From Candidatus Omnitrophota bacterium (GTDB taxonomy: Bacteria; Hinthialibacterota; Hinthialibacteria; OLB16): a stretch of DNA of 64,000 nucleotides. Location of the stretch: positions 62,001-126,000 of the forward strand of contig JACKFH010000005.1 of assembly GCA_020632575.1 (NCBI GenBank). The letters run 5' to 3'. The translations under genes were made by a program, and so were the position numbers. The notes below the pieces were generated by a model. It ran no database searches. It saw only the letters and a list, made by a program, of their open reading frames with translations, and was not told the origin of the DNA. Shown piece after piece: positions 25,605-33,481 of the stretch. How positions within the stretch are numbered: the stretch's first letter is position 1; the number at the start of each line of letters is the position of its first letter.

Positions 25605-28331
25605 CTACAGTGTGGCTGCCACCGACTCCATCTGGTAACACTCGAGGATATCGTGCTCGCGAAGATCCTGGAAGTTTTCGATGCCAACCCCGCATTCGAG
25701 CCCCTCCGTCACTTCGCTCACATCGTCCTTGAAGCGTCGCAGGGTTTCGAGCTTTCCATCGAATGCGATCCGCTCATCGCGGATAACTCGAACCTTTGCC
25801 CCTTTGACAAGCCGTCCCGAAGTCACCATTCCGCCGATGACCAGACCGGCCTTGCTACTACGGAAGATCTTCAGGACCTCGAAGTGCCCCAGCACGACCT
25901 CGCGCCGCTCGTCCTCGAGCAGTCCCAACATCGCCTTCTTGATATCTTCGATGGCGTCGTAGATGACATTGTAGGTCCGAACATCGACTCCCTCTTGGTC
26001 GCGAATCGGCGCGACATCCTGAGGAACTGGAACATTGAACGCCAAGACGATGGCCTCTGAGGCCGACGCCAGCATGATGTCCGATTCCGAAACCGCGCCA
26101 ACTCCACGGTGAAGAATGTTCACCTTGACCTTGGAACTTTCGATGCCCATCAAGGACTCGCAAACCGCTTCGGCGGAGCCCTGAACATCGGCTTTGACAA
26201 TCAGATTGAGATCCTTGATCGATCCCTCTTCAATCTGAGCGAACAGGTTTTCGAGGGTGACATGGCGCATCTTCGCCATTTCTCGATCCCGCTGAATCTG
26301 TTGAAGTTTGGCCGCCAAATCCCGCGCCGTACGCTCATCCGGCACACCGCGGAGCTCGTCACCGGCAACCGGGGCGCCCGACAATCCCATGATCGCCACC
26401 GGCATGCCCGGTTTGGCCTCATCGACACGTTGCCCGTGATCGTTCATCAGCGCGCGAACCTTGCCGGAATGGACTCCGGCGACAATTGCATCGCCGATAC
26501 GCAGGGTGCCGTCCTGAATCAGGGCCGTGGTCACCACACCGCGGCCTTGTTCGAGTCGCGCTTCGACCACGGTTCCCTTCGGACGCTTGCTTTCCGACGC
26601 CTTGAGTTCGAGGAGTTCGGCTTGGAGGTGGATCAGGTCGACTAGTTCCTCGATGCCCACCTTTTTCAACGCGCTGATTTCGGCGGTCGGTGTCTTTCCT
26701 CCCCAGTCCTCCGGAATCAGATCCGCCTCGGCGAGTTGTTGTTTGACCCGGTCCACATTGGCGCCGGGAACGTCGATCTTGTTGATCGCCACCAGGATCG
26801 GCACGCCCGCCGCGCGAGCGTGGGCGATTGCCTCCTTCGTTTGCGGCATGACACCGTCATCGGCGGCCACCACCAAGACAACCACATCGGTGACCATCGC
26901 ACCCCGAGCACGCATGGCGGTGAAGGCCTCGTGACCCGGAGTGTCCAAGAAACAGATCGGTCCTTGTTCCAGAGCCACATAATAGGCGCCGATATGCTGG
27001 GTGATTCCACCCGCCTCGCCCGAGGCGACATCCGCGCTACGAATCGCGTCCATGAGTTTGGTTTTACCGTGGTCAACGTGCCCCATGACGGTGACAACAG
27101 GCGGACGGGCTACGAGGGTGGCTTCATCGACTTCTTCATCCTCGAATTCCTCGAATGGATTCACATCCATTAGATTGACCCGTTCGATCTCGAAACCGAA
27201 TTCGTCGGCGATCAGCTCGATGCTCTCCTGATCGAGGGTCTGATTGACCGTGATGATGCGGCCAAGATCCAGCAGAATCTTCAAGATCTCGCTGGGGTTC
27301 ACTCCCAAACCGTGAGCGACATCGGCGACCGTGGTGGCCTCGTGAATCTGAAGGGTGGTCGCCTGACGCGCCTCTTCCTCGCGTAGAGCCTCCTGGCTGG
27401 CGGCGAACCGTTCCCGTTTCGTTCTCTTATATTGCTGCTTCTTGCCTTTTTTCTGGCCGAGGATCGACGCAAGCACCTTCCGTTCGTGGGCGCGACTTTC
27501 TCGTTCGGTTCGAGCCTCGATCAGTTCCTCTTGCTTGGCTCGTTTTCCCTTGCCGCCCTTTTTCTTTTTAACTTCGCCCTCTTTTGGCGGAGCGGCGGGA
27601 GATCCCTTCGTGTCCGCCTCACCGTTCGGAGCCGCGCCTCCCTCCTCCTTCTCGGTCGCCTCGGCTTCGCCTTTTCGCTTCTCTTTGGCCTGAGGTTTCG
27701 CGTCTTTCTTTTGGGTCTTTTTGGAGGGTTTCGGTTTTTCGGACTTTGGCGCTTCTTTCGCGGGGGCTTTCGCCTCGACTTTAGCCGGTTCGGGTTTCGC
27801 CTCGACGGGTTCCGGTTTGACTTCCTGGACCTGGGGCTCGGCCGGAGTGGCGACCGCCTCAACCGCCGCTTCTTCCGGCGGCGCCTCCGCCTCGTGTTTT
27901 TTCCGGGTGATGCCGCTCTCTCGGAGTCTCTTAGCTCTCAACAAGGAACGGGCTTTGGATTCGGCTTGAGTGCGACGTCCCTCGGATTTCGCTCCGCCCG
28001 ACGAACGCCCCGCTTTTCCGGCCGCTTTGTCGCCGGGTTTCCCCTCGGCTCTTTCCGTTTGACCGGCGCCTTCGTGTTGTTCGGAGGAGCCCCTCGTGGG
28101 AGTTTGTCGGCGGACAACCGCGCCCGCTTGGGAGGGACGGAGGACCTTGACCGCGGATCCCGCGGATGTTGTGCGAACTCTCCGCGGCGGAAGCAAACGT
28201 TCCAATTTACTAACGTCGGAATCGGATAGGTTCGATTCCGCCTTCAATCCGGAGATCCCGGTTTCTTCGAGGGTCCCCAAGACTTTTTCAACGGGGATTC
28301 CATGTCTTGTTGCGAGTTCTTGCACTTGCAT
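25605..28331 (-). CDS. infB: Translation initiation factor IF-2
   Basis: A 908-residue GTPase that brings initiator tRNA to the ribosome. Residues 1-50 form an IF2 N-terminal domain. Residues about 75-300 are a low-complexity Lys/Glu/Ala/Pro-rich linker. A second N domain follows (near 335-390). The G domain starts with GHVDHGKT at residue 417, then DTPGHEAF and NKID. Domains II, III and the C-terminal fMet-tRNA-binding part complete it. GGAGGAG is ten bases before the ATG. It lies 94 bp after nusA in the operon. Confidence 0.97.
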   Translation of the reverse strand: MQVQELATRHGIPVEKVLGTLEETGISGLKAESNLSDSDVSKLERLLPPRRVRTTSAGSAVKVLRPSQAGAVVRRQTPTRGSSEQHEGAGQTERAEGKPGDKAAGKAGRSSGGAKSEGRRTQAESKARSLLRAKRLRESGITRKKHEAEAPPEEAAVEAVATPAEPQVQEVKPEPVEAKPEPAKVEAKAPAKEAPKSEKPKPSKKTQKKDAKPQAKEKRKGEAEATEKEEGGAAPNGEADTKGSPAAPPKEGEVKKKKGGKGKRAKQEELIEARTERESRAHERKVLASILGQKKGKKQQYKRTKRERFAASQEALREEEARQATTLQIHEATTVADVAHGLGVNPSEILKILLDLGRIITVNQTLDQESIELIADEFGFEIERVNLMDVNPFEEFEDEEVDEATLVARPPVVTVMGHVDHGKTKLMDAIRSADVASGEAGGITQHIGAYYVALEQGPICFLDTPGHEAFTAMRARGAMVTDVVVLVVAADDGVMPQTKEAIAHARAAGVPILVAINKIDVPGANVDRVKQQLAEADLIPEDWGGKTPTAEISALKKVGIEELVDLIHLQAELLELKASESKRPKGTVVEARLEQGRGVVTTALIQDGTLRIGDAIVAGVHSGKVRALMNDHGQRVDEAKPGMPVAIMGLSGAPVAGDELRGVPDERTARDLAAKLQQIQRDREMAKMRHVTLENLFAQIEEGSIKDLNLIVKADVQGSAEAVCESLMGIESSKVKVNILHRGVGAVSESDIMLASASEAIVLAFNVPVPQDVAPIRDQEGVDVRTYNVIYDAIEDIKKAMLGLLEDERREVVLGHFEVLKIFRSSKAGLVIGGMVTSGRLVKGAKVRVIRDERIAFDGKLETLRRFKDDVSEVTEGLECGVGIENFQDLREHDILECYQMESVAATL

Positions 28332-28425
28332 GCGGTAATTGCTCCTCCAGCGCCCCCCTCCGGGGGCTCACGTTTCGATTATTTCATCATGGTCGCCAAC
28401 CTTCGATAATTCGATCGCGAGTCTA

Positions 28426-29838
28426 TTATCCAACCGAAGTCGGCTCTTCGGTTTCCTGATTCTCCTCGGCGGACGCTTCGCTCGGCTCTTCCTTTTCGGA
28501 AGATTCCTCCGCTACCGGCTCCTGCTCTGGTTCACCTTCAACTTTTTGATCGATATCCGCGGGTTTCTCCTCCTCCTCCAACAGATAGGAGGGAGTCTCC
28601 TCGCCCGCGACAAATTTCCGCGAGGCCTCGTAAAGCGATTCGGCGGTATTTTGATCCAGGTTCAGCGTCTCCACCAGACCCTCGACCTCGTAATCCAGAA
28701 TGTCCTCGTAAGAGAAAACGCCCCCGGACATCAAGGTCTCGATCAGGTCCTCATCGGCGCCCGGCAGGGACATCAGCATCTCGCGGGTCTCGCGTTCGCT
28801 GGCCTCGAGTTCGGAAACACTGACAATGTCGATCTCCAATCCGGTCAGTTCGGAGGCGAGTTTCGCGTTGAGGCCTCCCTTCCCGATCGCGAGCGAGAGT
28901 TGATCGTCGCGGACCACCAGGGTCGCGCGGCCGTCCTCTTCGTTCAGGTCGACCGACTCGACCTCGGCGGGTTTGAGCGAGTTCTGGACAAATTTGCTTC
29001 GGTCGTTGCTATACGGAATGATGTCGATTCGCTCGCCCTTGAGCTCTTGCACCACCATTTGGACCCGCGAGCCTTTCATGCCGACACAGGCGCCGACCGG
29101 ATCGACATCCAAGTTAGTGGACATCACCGCGATCTTGCTGCGTTTGCCCGGCTCGCGCGCGACACCCTTGATCACAACGGTTCCATCGCGAACCTCGGTC
29201 ACTTCCTGTTCGAACAGTTTCTTGACCAGTTCCGGGCTCTTTCTGGAGAGCAGCACCTGAGCATCGCGGTGCGATTGGCTCACCTCGGTGATCACCGCGC
29301 GAACTCGGTCGCCGTAATGGTAGCGCTCACCTCGGGGTTGTTCGTTGAAGGGGAGATACGCCTCGGCATACCCGATGTCGACAATGACATTCCCGCGTTC
29401 GGTCTGCTGAACGGTGCCGGAAACGAGTTCGCCGATCTTGTTGCAGTAGCGCTCGTAGACCATCTCGCGCTCCGCTTCGCGGATGCGCTGGGTGACCACC
29501 TGTTTCGCGTTCTGGGCGGCGATTCTCCCGAAGTCATGCGGGGTCACATCGATTTCGATCGTGTCGCCGAGTTTGATATCGAGATCGAACATGCGCGCCT
29601 CGGGCAACGAAATCTCGAGCGCCTCGTTGTCGACTTCCTCGACCACAGTCTTCTCGGCGAAGACTCGATAGTCGCCAGTCTCGGGATCGGTGGTGGCTCG
29701 AGTCACTTCCATCTCGGGATCGAGCATCTTTTTCGAGGCGGATATCAGCGCCGCTTCGAGCGCATCCTCGAGCACCTCGAGGGCGATGTTTCGTTCGTTC
29801 GCGATTCGCCTGAGTAAATCCTGGCTTTCCTTACTCAT
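28426..29838 (-). CDS. nusA: Transcription termination/antitermination factor NusA
   Basis: A 470-residue RNA polymerase-binding factor. The N-terminal domain begins MSKESQDLLRRIANERN; the S1 domain contains GNVIVDIGYAEAYLP; two KH domains follow (RSKIAVMSTNLDVDPVGACVGMKGSRVQ and LSLAIGKGGLNAKLA). An acidic Glu-rich tail (residues about 405-470) replaces the usual acidic repeats. AAGGAA precedes the ATG. It heads the infB operon; rimP, which normally precedes nusA, is not there. The upstream region has a promoter and a terminator-like hairpin. Confidence 0.96.
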   Translation of the reverse strand: MSKESQDLLRRIANERNIALEVLEDALEAALISASKKMLDPEMEVTRATTDPETGDYRVFAEKTVVEEVDNEALEISLPEARMFDLDIKLGDTIEIDVTPHDFGRIAAQNAKQVVTQRIREAEREMVYERYCNKIGELVSGTVQQTERGNVIVDIGYAEAYLPFNEQPRGERYHYGDRVRAVITEVSQSHRDAQVLLSRKSPELVKKLFEQEVTEVRDGTVVIKGVAREPGKRSKIAVMSTNLDVDPVGACVGMKGSRVQMVVQELKGERIDIIPYSNDRSKFVQNSLKPAEVESVDLNEEDGRATLVVRDDQLSLAIGKGGLNAKLASELTGLEIDIVSVSELEASERETREMLMSLPGADEDLIETLMSGGVFSYEDILDYEVEGLVETLNLDQNTAESLYEASRKFVAGEETPSYLLEEEEKPADIDQKVEGEPEQEPVAEESSEKEEPSEASAEENQETEEPTSVG

Positions 29839-30010
29839 AGTTTCCTTGACTCTTTCTTCTTAGATTGAATCTTCCACAAATGATTCAAGCGCACGGGCCC
29901 GTTCCTCGCGCCCTGGCGGTTCGGCAAGGTCGCACCCTTACGATGCGGGTCATTCGATTGCTGGCGCCTACTTGGGACGAGAGGGCGTGTCTCCGCAAAA
30001 ATGTCCTGAC

Positions 30011-30038
30011 AAAAAAAGAAGCGGGGTTTCCCCCACTT
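30011..30038 (-). terminator. Terminator-like hairpin in the nusA leader
   Basis: On the minus strand an 8-bp stem (AAGTGGGG with CCCCGCTT, one G-U pair) closed by a GAAA tetraloop is followed by C and seven T. This has all parts of an intrinsic terminator. It lies about 170 bp before nusA and only about 15-30 bases after the likely start of transcription, so it may act as an attenuator; NusA itself affects such sites. Confidence 0.65.
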
Positions 30039-30048
30039 TCTAGTCTGT

Positions 30049-30077
30049 AAAATACCAGGGTCCCTGGGAACGGTCAA
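30049..30077 (-). promoter_or_regulatory. Probable promoter of the nusA-infB operon with palindromic spacer
   Basis: On the minus strand TTGACC (30077-30072) and TATTTT (30054-30049) are separated by exactly 17 bp. The spacer contains the perfect dyad CCAGGGACCCTGG (30055-30067). A second pair of arms, GGTCCCT and AGGGACC (30059-30065 and 30077-30083), flanks the -35 element. The promoter call is by consensus; the dyads look like a regulator's binding site. Confidence 0.6.
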
Positions 30078-30498
30078 GGGACCTAAGCGTTTTGCGTAAA
30101 TCGGAAAAGGGGTTCGGAATCCCTGTGCGAGTCGATTGATTTCGCCCATTCCCGAGGGTTTCGAGGTGGGTGGTTTCACCCACTCGGGGAAAATTTCCCC
30201 ATGGATCTTGGGGACAAATTCCCCGATGTTTCGAAATAACTTGGAGACCCCCAATAATCGCCTATCCACCTGAGTAAAGAACCCACTGAAAACGTGTCAC
30301 TTGCGTTTTTCTTTTCGTACTCATGATTGTTGGCGCCGATCTTTCACTAAAAAATAGTGGCTCGGTCTAGATTCGAGCCCGTCATCAATGAGTTGAATGA
30401 AGCAAATGCGGGCCCGAGAATGTGGCGCTCCGATCGGTTGAATTTCAGCCGTTCGGAATAGACATCAATGAATTTCCAGCCTTGGGTTCAGCATCACA

Positions 30499-30594
30499 GG
30501 GGCGTTCCGGACAAGACGTGCCCTGGTGTCAAACAGTTTTCGAACCTTGATCCGCACCGTTGGAAACTCTTGTTTGGCAATGTCCGGGCGCCCC
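30499..30594. repeat. Long imperfect hairpin element, copy 1
   Basis: Stems from outside in: GGGGCG/CGCCCC, CCGGACA/TGTCCGG and TGTCAAACA/TGTTTGGCA (one G-U pair). Between the middle and inner stems is a 13-base bulge ending TGCCCTGG. The architecture and bulge match copy 2 although the stem sequences differ. Confidence 0.65.
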
Positions 30595-30610
30595 GGATTT
30601 TAAAATCCGG
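30593..30610. repeat. 18-bp perfect palindrome
   Basis: CCGGATTTTAAAATCCGG, adjoining the right end of hairpin copy 1. No gene overlaps it. Function unknown; it resembles dispersed short palindromes. Confidence 0.6.
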
Positions 30611-30683
30611 CCTACTCGGCTTATGAAGTCACCTTTGAACGACGGTTGACCGTCACCCAGCATTGAAACCAGTACAGAGTTAT

Positions 30684-30774
30684 GGGGCGTTTGGAACGAA
30701 AAAATGCCCTGGTCGAACGGGATTTCAGCCAAGAAAATCACCCAGGTTCCCGTTCGATTTCGTTCCGGCGCCCC
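30684..30774. repeat. Long imperfect hairpin element, copy 2
   Basis: Stems from outside in: GGGGCG/CGCCCC, GGAACGAAA/TTTCGTTCC and TCGAACGGGA/TCCCGTTCGA, 25 bp in all, with an 11-base bulge ending TGCCCTGG between middle and inner stems. The loop contains CCCAGG, able to pair with the bulge. It is related to copy 1 by architecture and by the bulge. Confidence 0.7.
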
Positions 30775-30848
30775 ATTACTTATTTTTGCCTGTTTAAAAC
30801 TCTCCCATCGGTTTGAATCAGAGGAACGAGTGGAATTCTTGGAAGAGC

Positions 30849-30879
30849 CGTAGCCCGGCAACTCAATTGCCGGGCTACG
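30849..30879. repeat. Hairpin with 13-bp arms downstream of the pseudopilin gene
   Basis: Arms CGTAGCCCGGCAA (30849-30861) and TTGCCGGGCTACG (30867-30879) with loop CTCAA. It lies 34 bp past the stop of the pseudopilin gene on its 3' side. It could end transcription or be a dispersed palindromic repeat; there is no T run. Confidence 0.7.
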
Positions 30880-30912
30880 AAACTCCGTAATTCGCTTGGC
30901 TCAGCGCCTATT

Positions 30913-31653
30913 TCACAGAAACCCGGTATCGGACCTGAATACCGTGTCCCCGAAACTGGTAGTGCCATTCGTGGGAGCATAAGGGATCTGACTGCTATGG
31001 GTTCGCTCAGAATCGGGCCCAAAGCCAACAAGAATATAGTGGTCGATGCCAAGCGGAGTCAGGATCCCGTGAATCCCGGGAGGCCCGCATCTCGCGGGTG
31101 TGAAACACGGATGCACCCCTTTATAGGCATCCCCGGACAATCTCTCATCCGCCGCTTCATTATCATGGTACATATAGGAGATGGGCGGAATTACATCCTC
31201 ATCGATCAGCTCCAGGTCGCCTCGCTCGAATGCGAAGGGATCGGTGGGCACACTCGTGAGGTAGGCGATAGGTGTTGTGAGGGGAATAAAAAGGCCGGTG
31301 GTGCCACCTCGAAAATTCTGCCTGTGGTGAGCGCAACACGCAAGGAATGTCGGGGTCTCTTGTGTGGCCATGTTGACGCCATTGAAACCAAAACGCGCTT
31401 GCGTAATCCTACGATCGTCATCATCCCAGAAATCCACTAACAAAACTTCTCGTTCGGCTCTCAGCGATTCGATCGCGGTGTTCAATGTTTTCATGTCCGA
31501 CCGCTCTCTTGTCACTCGCGCCCTCATCTGCGCCGCCAAAAAATTCGGCAGCGCGATCGCGATCAGGATCAGGATGATCGCGATCACGATTAAGAGCTCG
31601 ATCAGGGTAAACCCGGATCGGCGACCAGTTAGGGTCAAACGCCTTCCACTCAT
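30913..31653 (-). CDS. Pseudopilin-like protein (duplicate B)
   Basis: A 246-residue protein starting MSGRRLTLTGRRSGFTLIELL, with prepilin cleavage expected before Phe and the usual long hydrophobic helix ending PNFLAAQ. The C-terminal region (GFGPDSE, then YAPTNGTTSFGD) carries the shared PTNGT..GD motif. The start at 31653 is chosen because it matches the paralogue at 31991-32737; an ATG immediately before it (31656) is an alternative. GAGG lies upstream. It and its paralogue, with their upstream regions, are products of a tandem duplication. Four cysteines in the central part (CCAHH, PCFTPARCGPP) are shared with the paralogue. Confidence 0.88.
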   Translation of the reverse strand: MSGRRLTLTGRRSGFTLIELLIVIAIILILIAIALPNFLAAQMRARVTRERSDMKTLNTAIESLRAEREVLLVDFWDDDDRRITQARFGFNGVNMATQETPTFLACCAHHRQNFRGGTTGLFIPLTTPIAYLTSVPTDPFAFERGDLELIDEDVIPPISYMYHDNEAADERLSGDAYKGVHPCFTPARCGPPGIHGILTPLGIDHYILVGFGPDSERTHSSQIPYAPTNGTTSFGDTVFRSDTGFL

Positions 31654-31660
31654 CATTTTT

Positions 31661-31868
31661 TTCGCCTCACTTAATTTATGGAATGAATTAAACGCCCTCT
31701 TCGCCTGTAAACATCCAGTTCTATGTGAAGAATGGGCGATGGCGGCGGAGCCATTTCAACTGAGATGGAATCCGAAGCGAAAACAAAGGGGAAACACACC
31801 GGTCAAGCCGCCATACTTTCCAGTTGAGTCTACCAGAAGAAATCTTGGGGTGTCCAGTTTAATTTGAC
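31661..31868. repeat. Duplicated upstream region, copy B
   Basis: About 208 bp nearly identical to 32743-32948 (I count roughly one mismatch in fifteen). Both copies precede a pseudopilin gene on the minus strand. It includes the same ribosome-binding site region and, further away, GGCGGCGGAGCC-containing sequence. Conservation longer than a promoter reflects recent duplication and perhaps a structured 5' leader. Confidence 0.85.
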
Positions 31869-31888
31869 CCAAAGTCGGAGAAATCTGC

Positions 31889-31972
31889 ATTTGTGTCGCC
31901 GCGCCGATCCTAAAAGAGGACCGAATCCTACTGGCCGAACGCGCAAAGGGGGAGGCCCTTCAACGGGCTGTT
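31889..31972 (+). pseudogene. Remnant of a NUDIX hydrolase gene
   Basis: In frame this stretch reads ICVAAPILKEDRILLAERAK followed by GEALQRAV. It aligns with the intact NUDIX gene at 33014 (IRVAALILREDRILLAEHEK, then EEALQREL) with an internal deletion of about 55 bp that removes the front of the NUDIX box. Sequence after 31972 no longer matches. It lies in the same place relative to duplicated region B as the intact gene does to region A, so it is the decayed copy from the duplication. Confidence 0.8.
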
Positions 31973-31990
31973 AAATCAGATTTGACATGG

Positions 31991-32737
31991 CTATGGGTGG
32001 AGCCCCGTGGAGACGTACAGGACATCCCCGCTACTGTCGCTGCCATTTGTAGGACTGTAAGGAAGGTCATATCCATCGCAGCGTTCTCCATCCGGGCCAA
32101 ATCCGACCAGAAGATATTGATCTCGGCCTAACGGTTTCTCGATTCCACGCGCGCCTGGTGGACATGAGCCTGCTCTCCAACAACCAAAGACACCTATCGG
32201 CTGGGTCTGGGGGGTCCTGTCGAGCACTTGATCTTCAAATTCATTGTCGACGTACTGGTAAGAAATGGGTGCGATCACGTCCTCTTCGATAAGGCAAGCC
32301 ACGTCGCCGTTGAACTCGAAGGGGTCTCTCGGGACCTCGGTGATGTAGGGAACGGGGGTGGTCAATGGGGCGAATATCCCGCTCGTGCCCCCTCGAAAGT
32401 TGTGCTTCTGGTGACTACAACAAGTGAAGAAAGTGGGTGTCTCGTTTGTCGCCATATTGACTCCGTTAAAGCCAAATCTCGCTTGAATGATTCGCGATGA
32501 ATCGTCATCCCAAAAGTCAACCAAGAGCACTCCACGGTCAGCCCGTAGAGATTCGATGGCCACCGAGATGGTCCTCATGTCGGTCTTTTCTCGAGTCACT
32601 TTGGCCCGGGTCATCGCCGCCAAAAAATTCGGCAGCGCGATCGCGATCAGGATCAGAATGATCGCGATCACGATTAACAGCTCGATCAGGGTGAACCCGG
32701 ATCGACGACCAGATAATGCCACACGCCTTGCACTCAT
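31991..32737 (-). CDS. Pseudopilin-like protein (duplicate A)
   Basis: A 248-residue paralogue of the protein at 30913, starting MSARRVALSGRRSGFTLIELL. The middle part is closely related (SLRADRGVLLVDFWDDDSSRIIQARFGFNGVNMAT.ETPTF), while the last third differs more. The C-terminus has YSPTNGSDSSGD. The start at 32737 is set by GAGG nine bases upstream and by the paralogue; a GTG at 32752 would place the ribosome-binding site inside the protein. It likely belongs to a type II secretion or type IV pilus-like assembly whose core genes are elsewhere. Confidence 0.88.
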   Translation of the reverse strand: MSARRVALSGRRSGFTLIELLIVIAIILILIAIALPNFLAAMTRAKVTREKTDMRTISVAIESLRADRGVLLVDFWDDDSSRIIQARFGFNGVNMATNETPTFFTCCSHQKHNFRGGTSGIFAPLTTPVPYITEVPRDPFEFNGDVACLIEEDVIAPISYQYVDNEFEDQVLDRTPQTQPIGVFGCWRAGSCPPGARGIEKPLGRDQYLLVGFGPDGERCDGYDLPYSPTNGSDSSGDVLYVSTGLHP

Positions 32738-32742
32738 CTTCT

Positions 32743-32948
32743 TGCGCCTCACTTCATTTATGGAATGAATTCATGCCCTCTTCTCCTGTAAACATCCAGT
32801 TCCATGTGAAGAATGGGCGATGGCGGCGGAGCCATTTCAACTGAGATGGAATCCGAAGCGACAACAAAGGGGAAACACACCGGTCAAGCCGCCATACTTT
32901 CCAGTTGAGTTTACCAGAAGCAATCTTGGAGTGTCCAGTTTAAAATGA
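32743..32948. repeat. Duplicated upstream region, copy A
   Basis: The partner of 31661-31868. It fills most of the gap between pseudopilin A (minus) and the NUDIX gene (plus), so it should hold divergent promoters. I see no convincing -35/-10 pair by eye. Confidence 0.85.
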
Positions 32949-33013
32949 GATAGGACCGGAGAAATTTCCATTCGAAAAGGTCCGTCCTCAAGGAGCACAC
33001 TGGAAAATCCGCC

Positions 33014-33466
33014 ATGTCGGAAAAAGAACCGAAAATCCGTATCCGTGTCGCCGCACTGATCCTTAGAGAGGACCGAATTCTTTTGGCCGAGCACGAGAAG
33101 GGGGGGAGGCGCTATTGGCTTCTGCCCGGCGGTGGAGTCGAGTTCGGCGAATCGCTTGAGGAGGCGCTACAACGGGAGCTGATGGAGGAGGCCGGATTGG
33201 AAATCGAAGTCGGCGATCTATTGTGGACACTCGATTCCATCCCGCCCGATAAACACCGCCATGTTCTCAATTTGATCTTCCGCGCCGAGGCATTGTCCGA
33301 CCAATTGATTCCCGTTCAGGAAAAGGTGCTGCAAGGGGTCAAGTGGATGCCGCTTGAAGACTTTCCCTCCCTCACCCTATACCCGAATACGAAGAAAGAA
33401 ATCCTCGCATACCTCGACTCCGGAAGGATCGAGGCCATCAACTTGGGCGTTCGGTGGGGGGATTGA
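33014..33466 (+). CDS. NUDIX hydrolase
   Basis: A 150-residue protein. The NUDIX box is complete: GGGVEFGESLEEALQRELMEEAGL, i.e. G.....E.......REL.EE.G. Such enzymes hydrolyse a nucleoside diphosphate linked to another group using Mg; the substrate cannot be told. The preceding bases hold AAGGAG at some distance from the ATG. A decayed copy lies at 31889-31972. Confidence 0.9.
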   Translation: MSEKEPKIRIRVAALILREDRILLAEHEKGGRRYWLLPGGGVEFGESLEEALQRELMEEAGLEIEVGDLLWTLDSIPPDKHRHVLNLIFRAEALSDQLIPVQEKVLQGVKWMPLEDFPSLTLYPNTKKEILAYLDSGRIEAINLGVRWGD

Positions 33467-33481
33467 GGGCGAAAGCCTTCT

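Larger units (their letters stand above)
29839..30912. other. Gene-free 1.07-kb region between nusA and a pseudopilin gene
   Basis: No open frame here has a recognisable family, codon pattern or ribosome-binding site. The stretch holds the probable nusA promoter and leader (29839-30085), then about 800 bp with several inverted repeats: two related long hairpins (30499-30594 and 30684-30774), an 18-bp palindrome (30593-30610) and a 13-bp-arm hairpin next to the pseudopilin's 3' end (30849-30879). Smaller dyads are GGCTCG..CGAGCC near 30360 and GACGGTTGACCGTC near 30642. Confidence 0.7.

Noticed and set aside
27432..28229. 265-residue Phe/Leu/Arg-rich plus-strand frame opposite infB
   Set aside because: Antisense image of the charged IF-2 linker; looks membrane-like only because Lys/Glu codons read as Phe/Leu on the other strand.
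28339..29817. 492-residue plus-strand frame opposite nusA
   Set aside because: Antisense shadow of nusA created by its high-GC codon pattern; no family resemblance.
29835..30269. 144-residue minus-strand frame before nusA
   Set aside because: It sits where rimP is expected, but its sequence has no RimP features, no ribosome-binding site, and it covers the promoter and leader hairpin.
30357..30385. Possible tRNA T-arm (GATTCGAGCCC)
   Set aside because: The loop-like TTCGAGC is present but the flanking bases do not form a T stem and no acceptor or anticodon arm can be drawn.
30529..30861. 110-residue minus-strand frame in the gene-free region
   Set aside because: It runs across the hairpin elements, has no ribosome-binding site and no recognisable motif.
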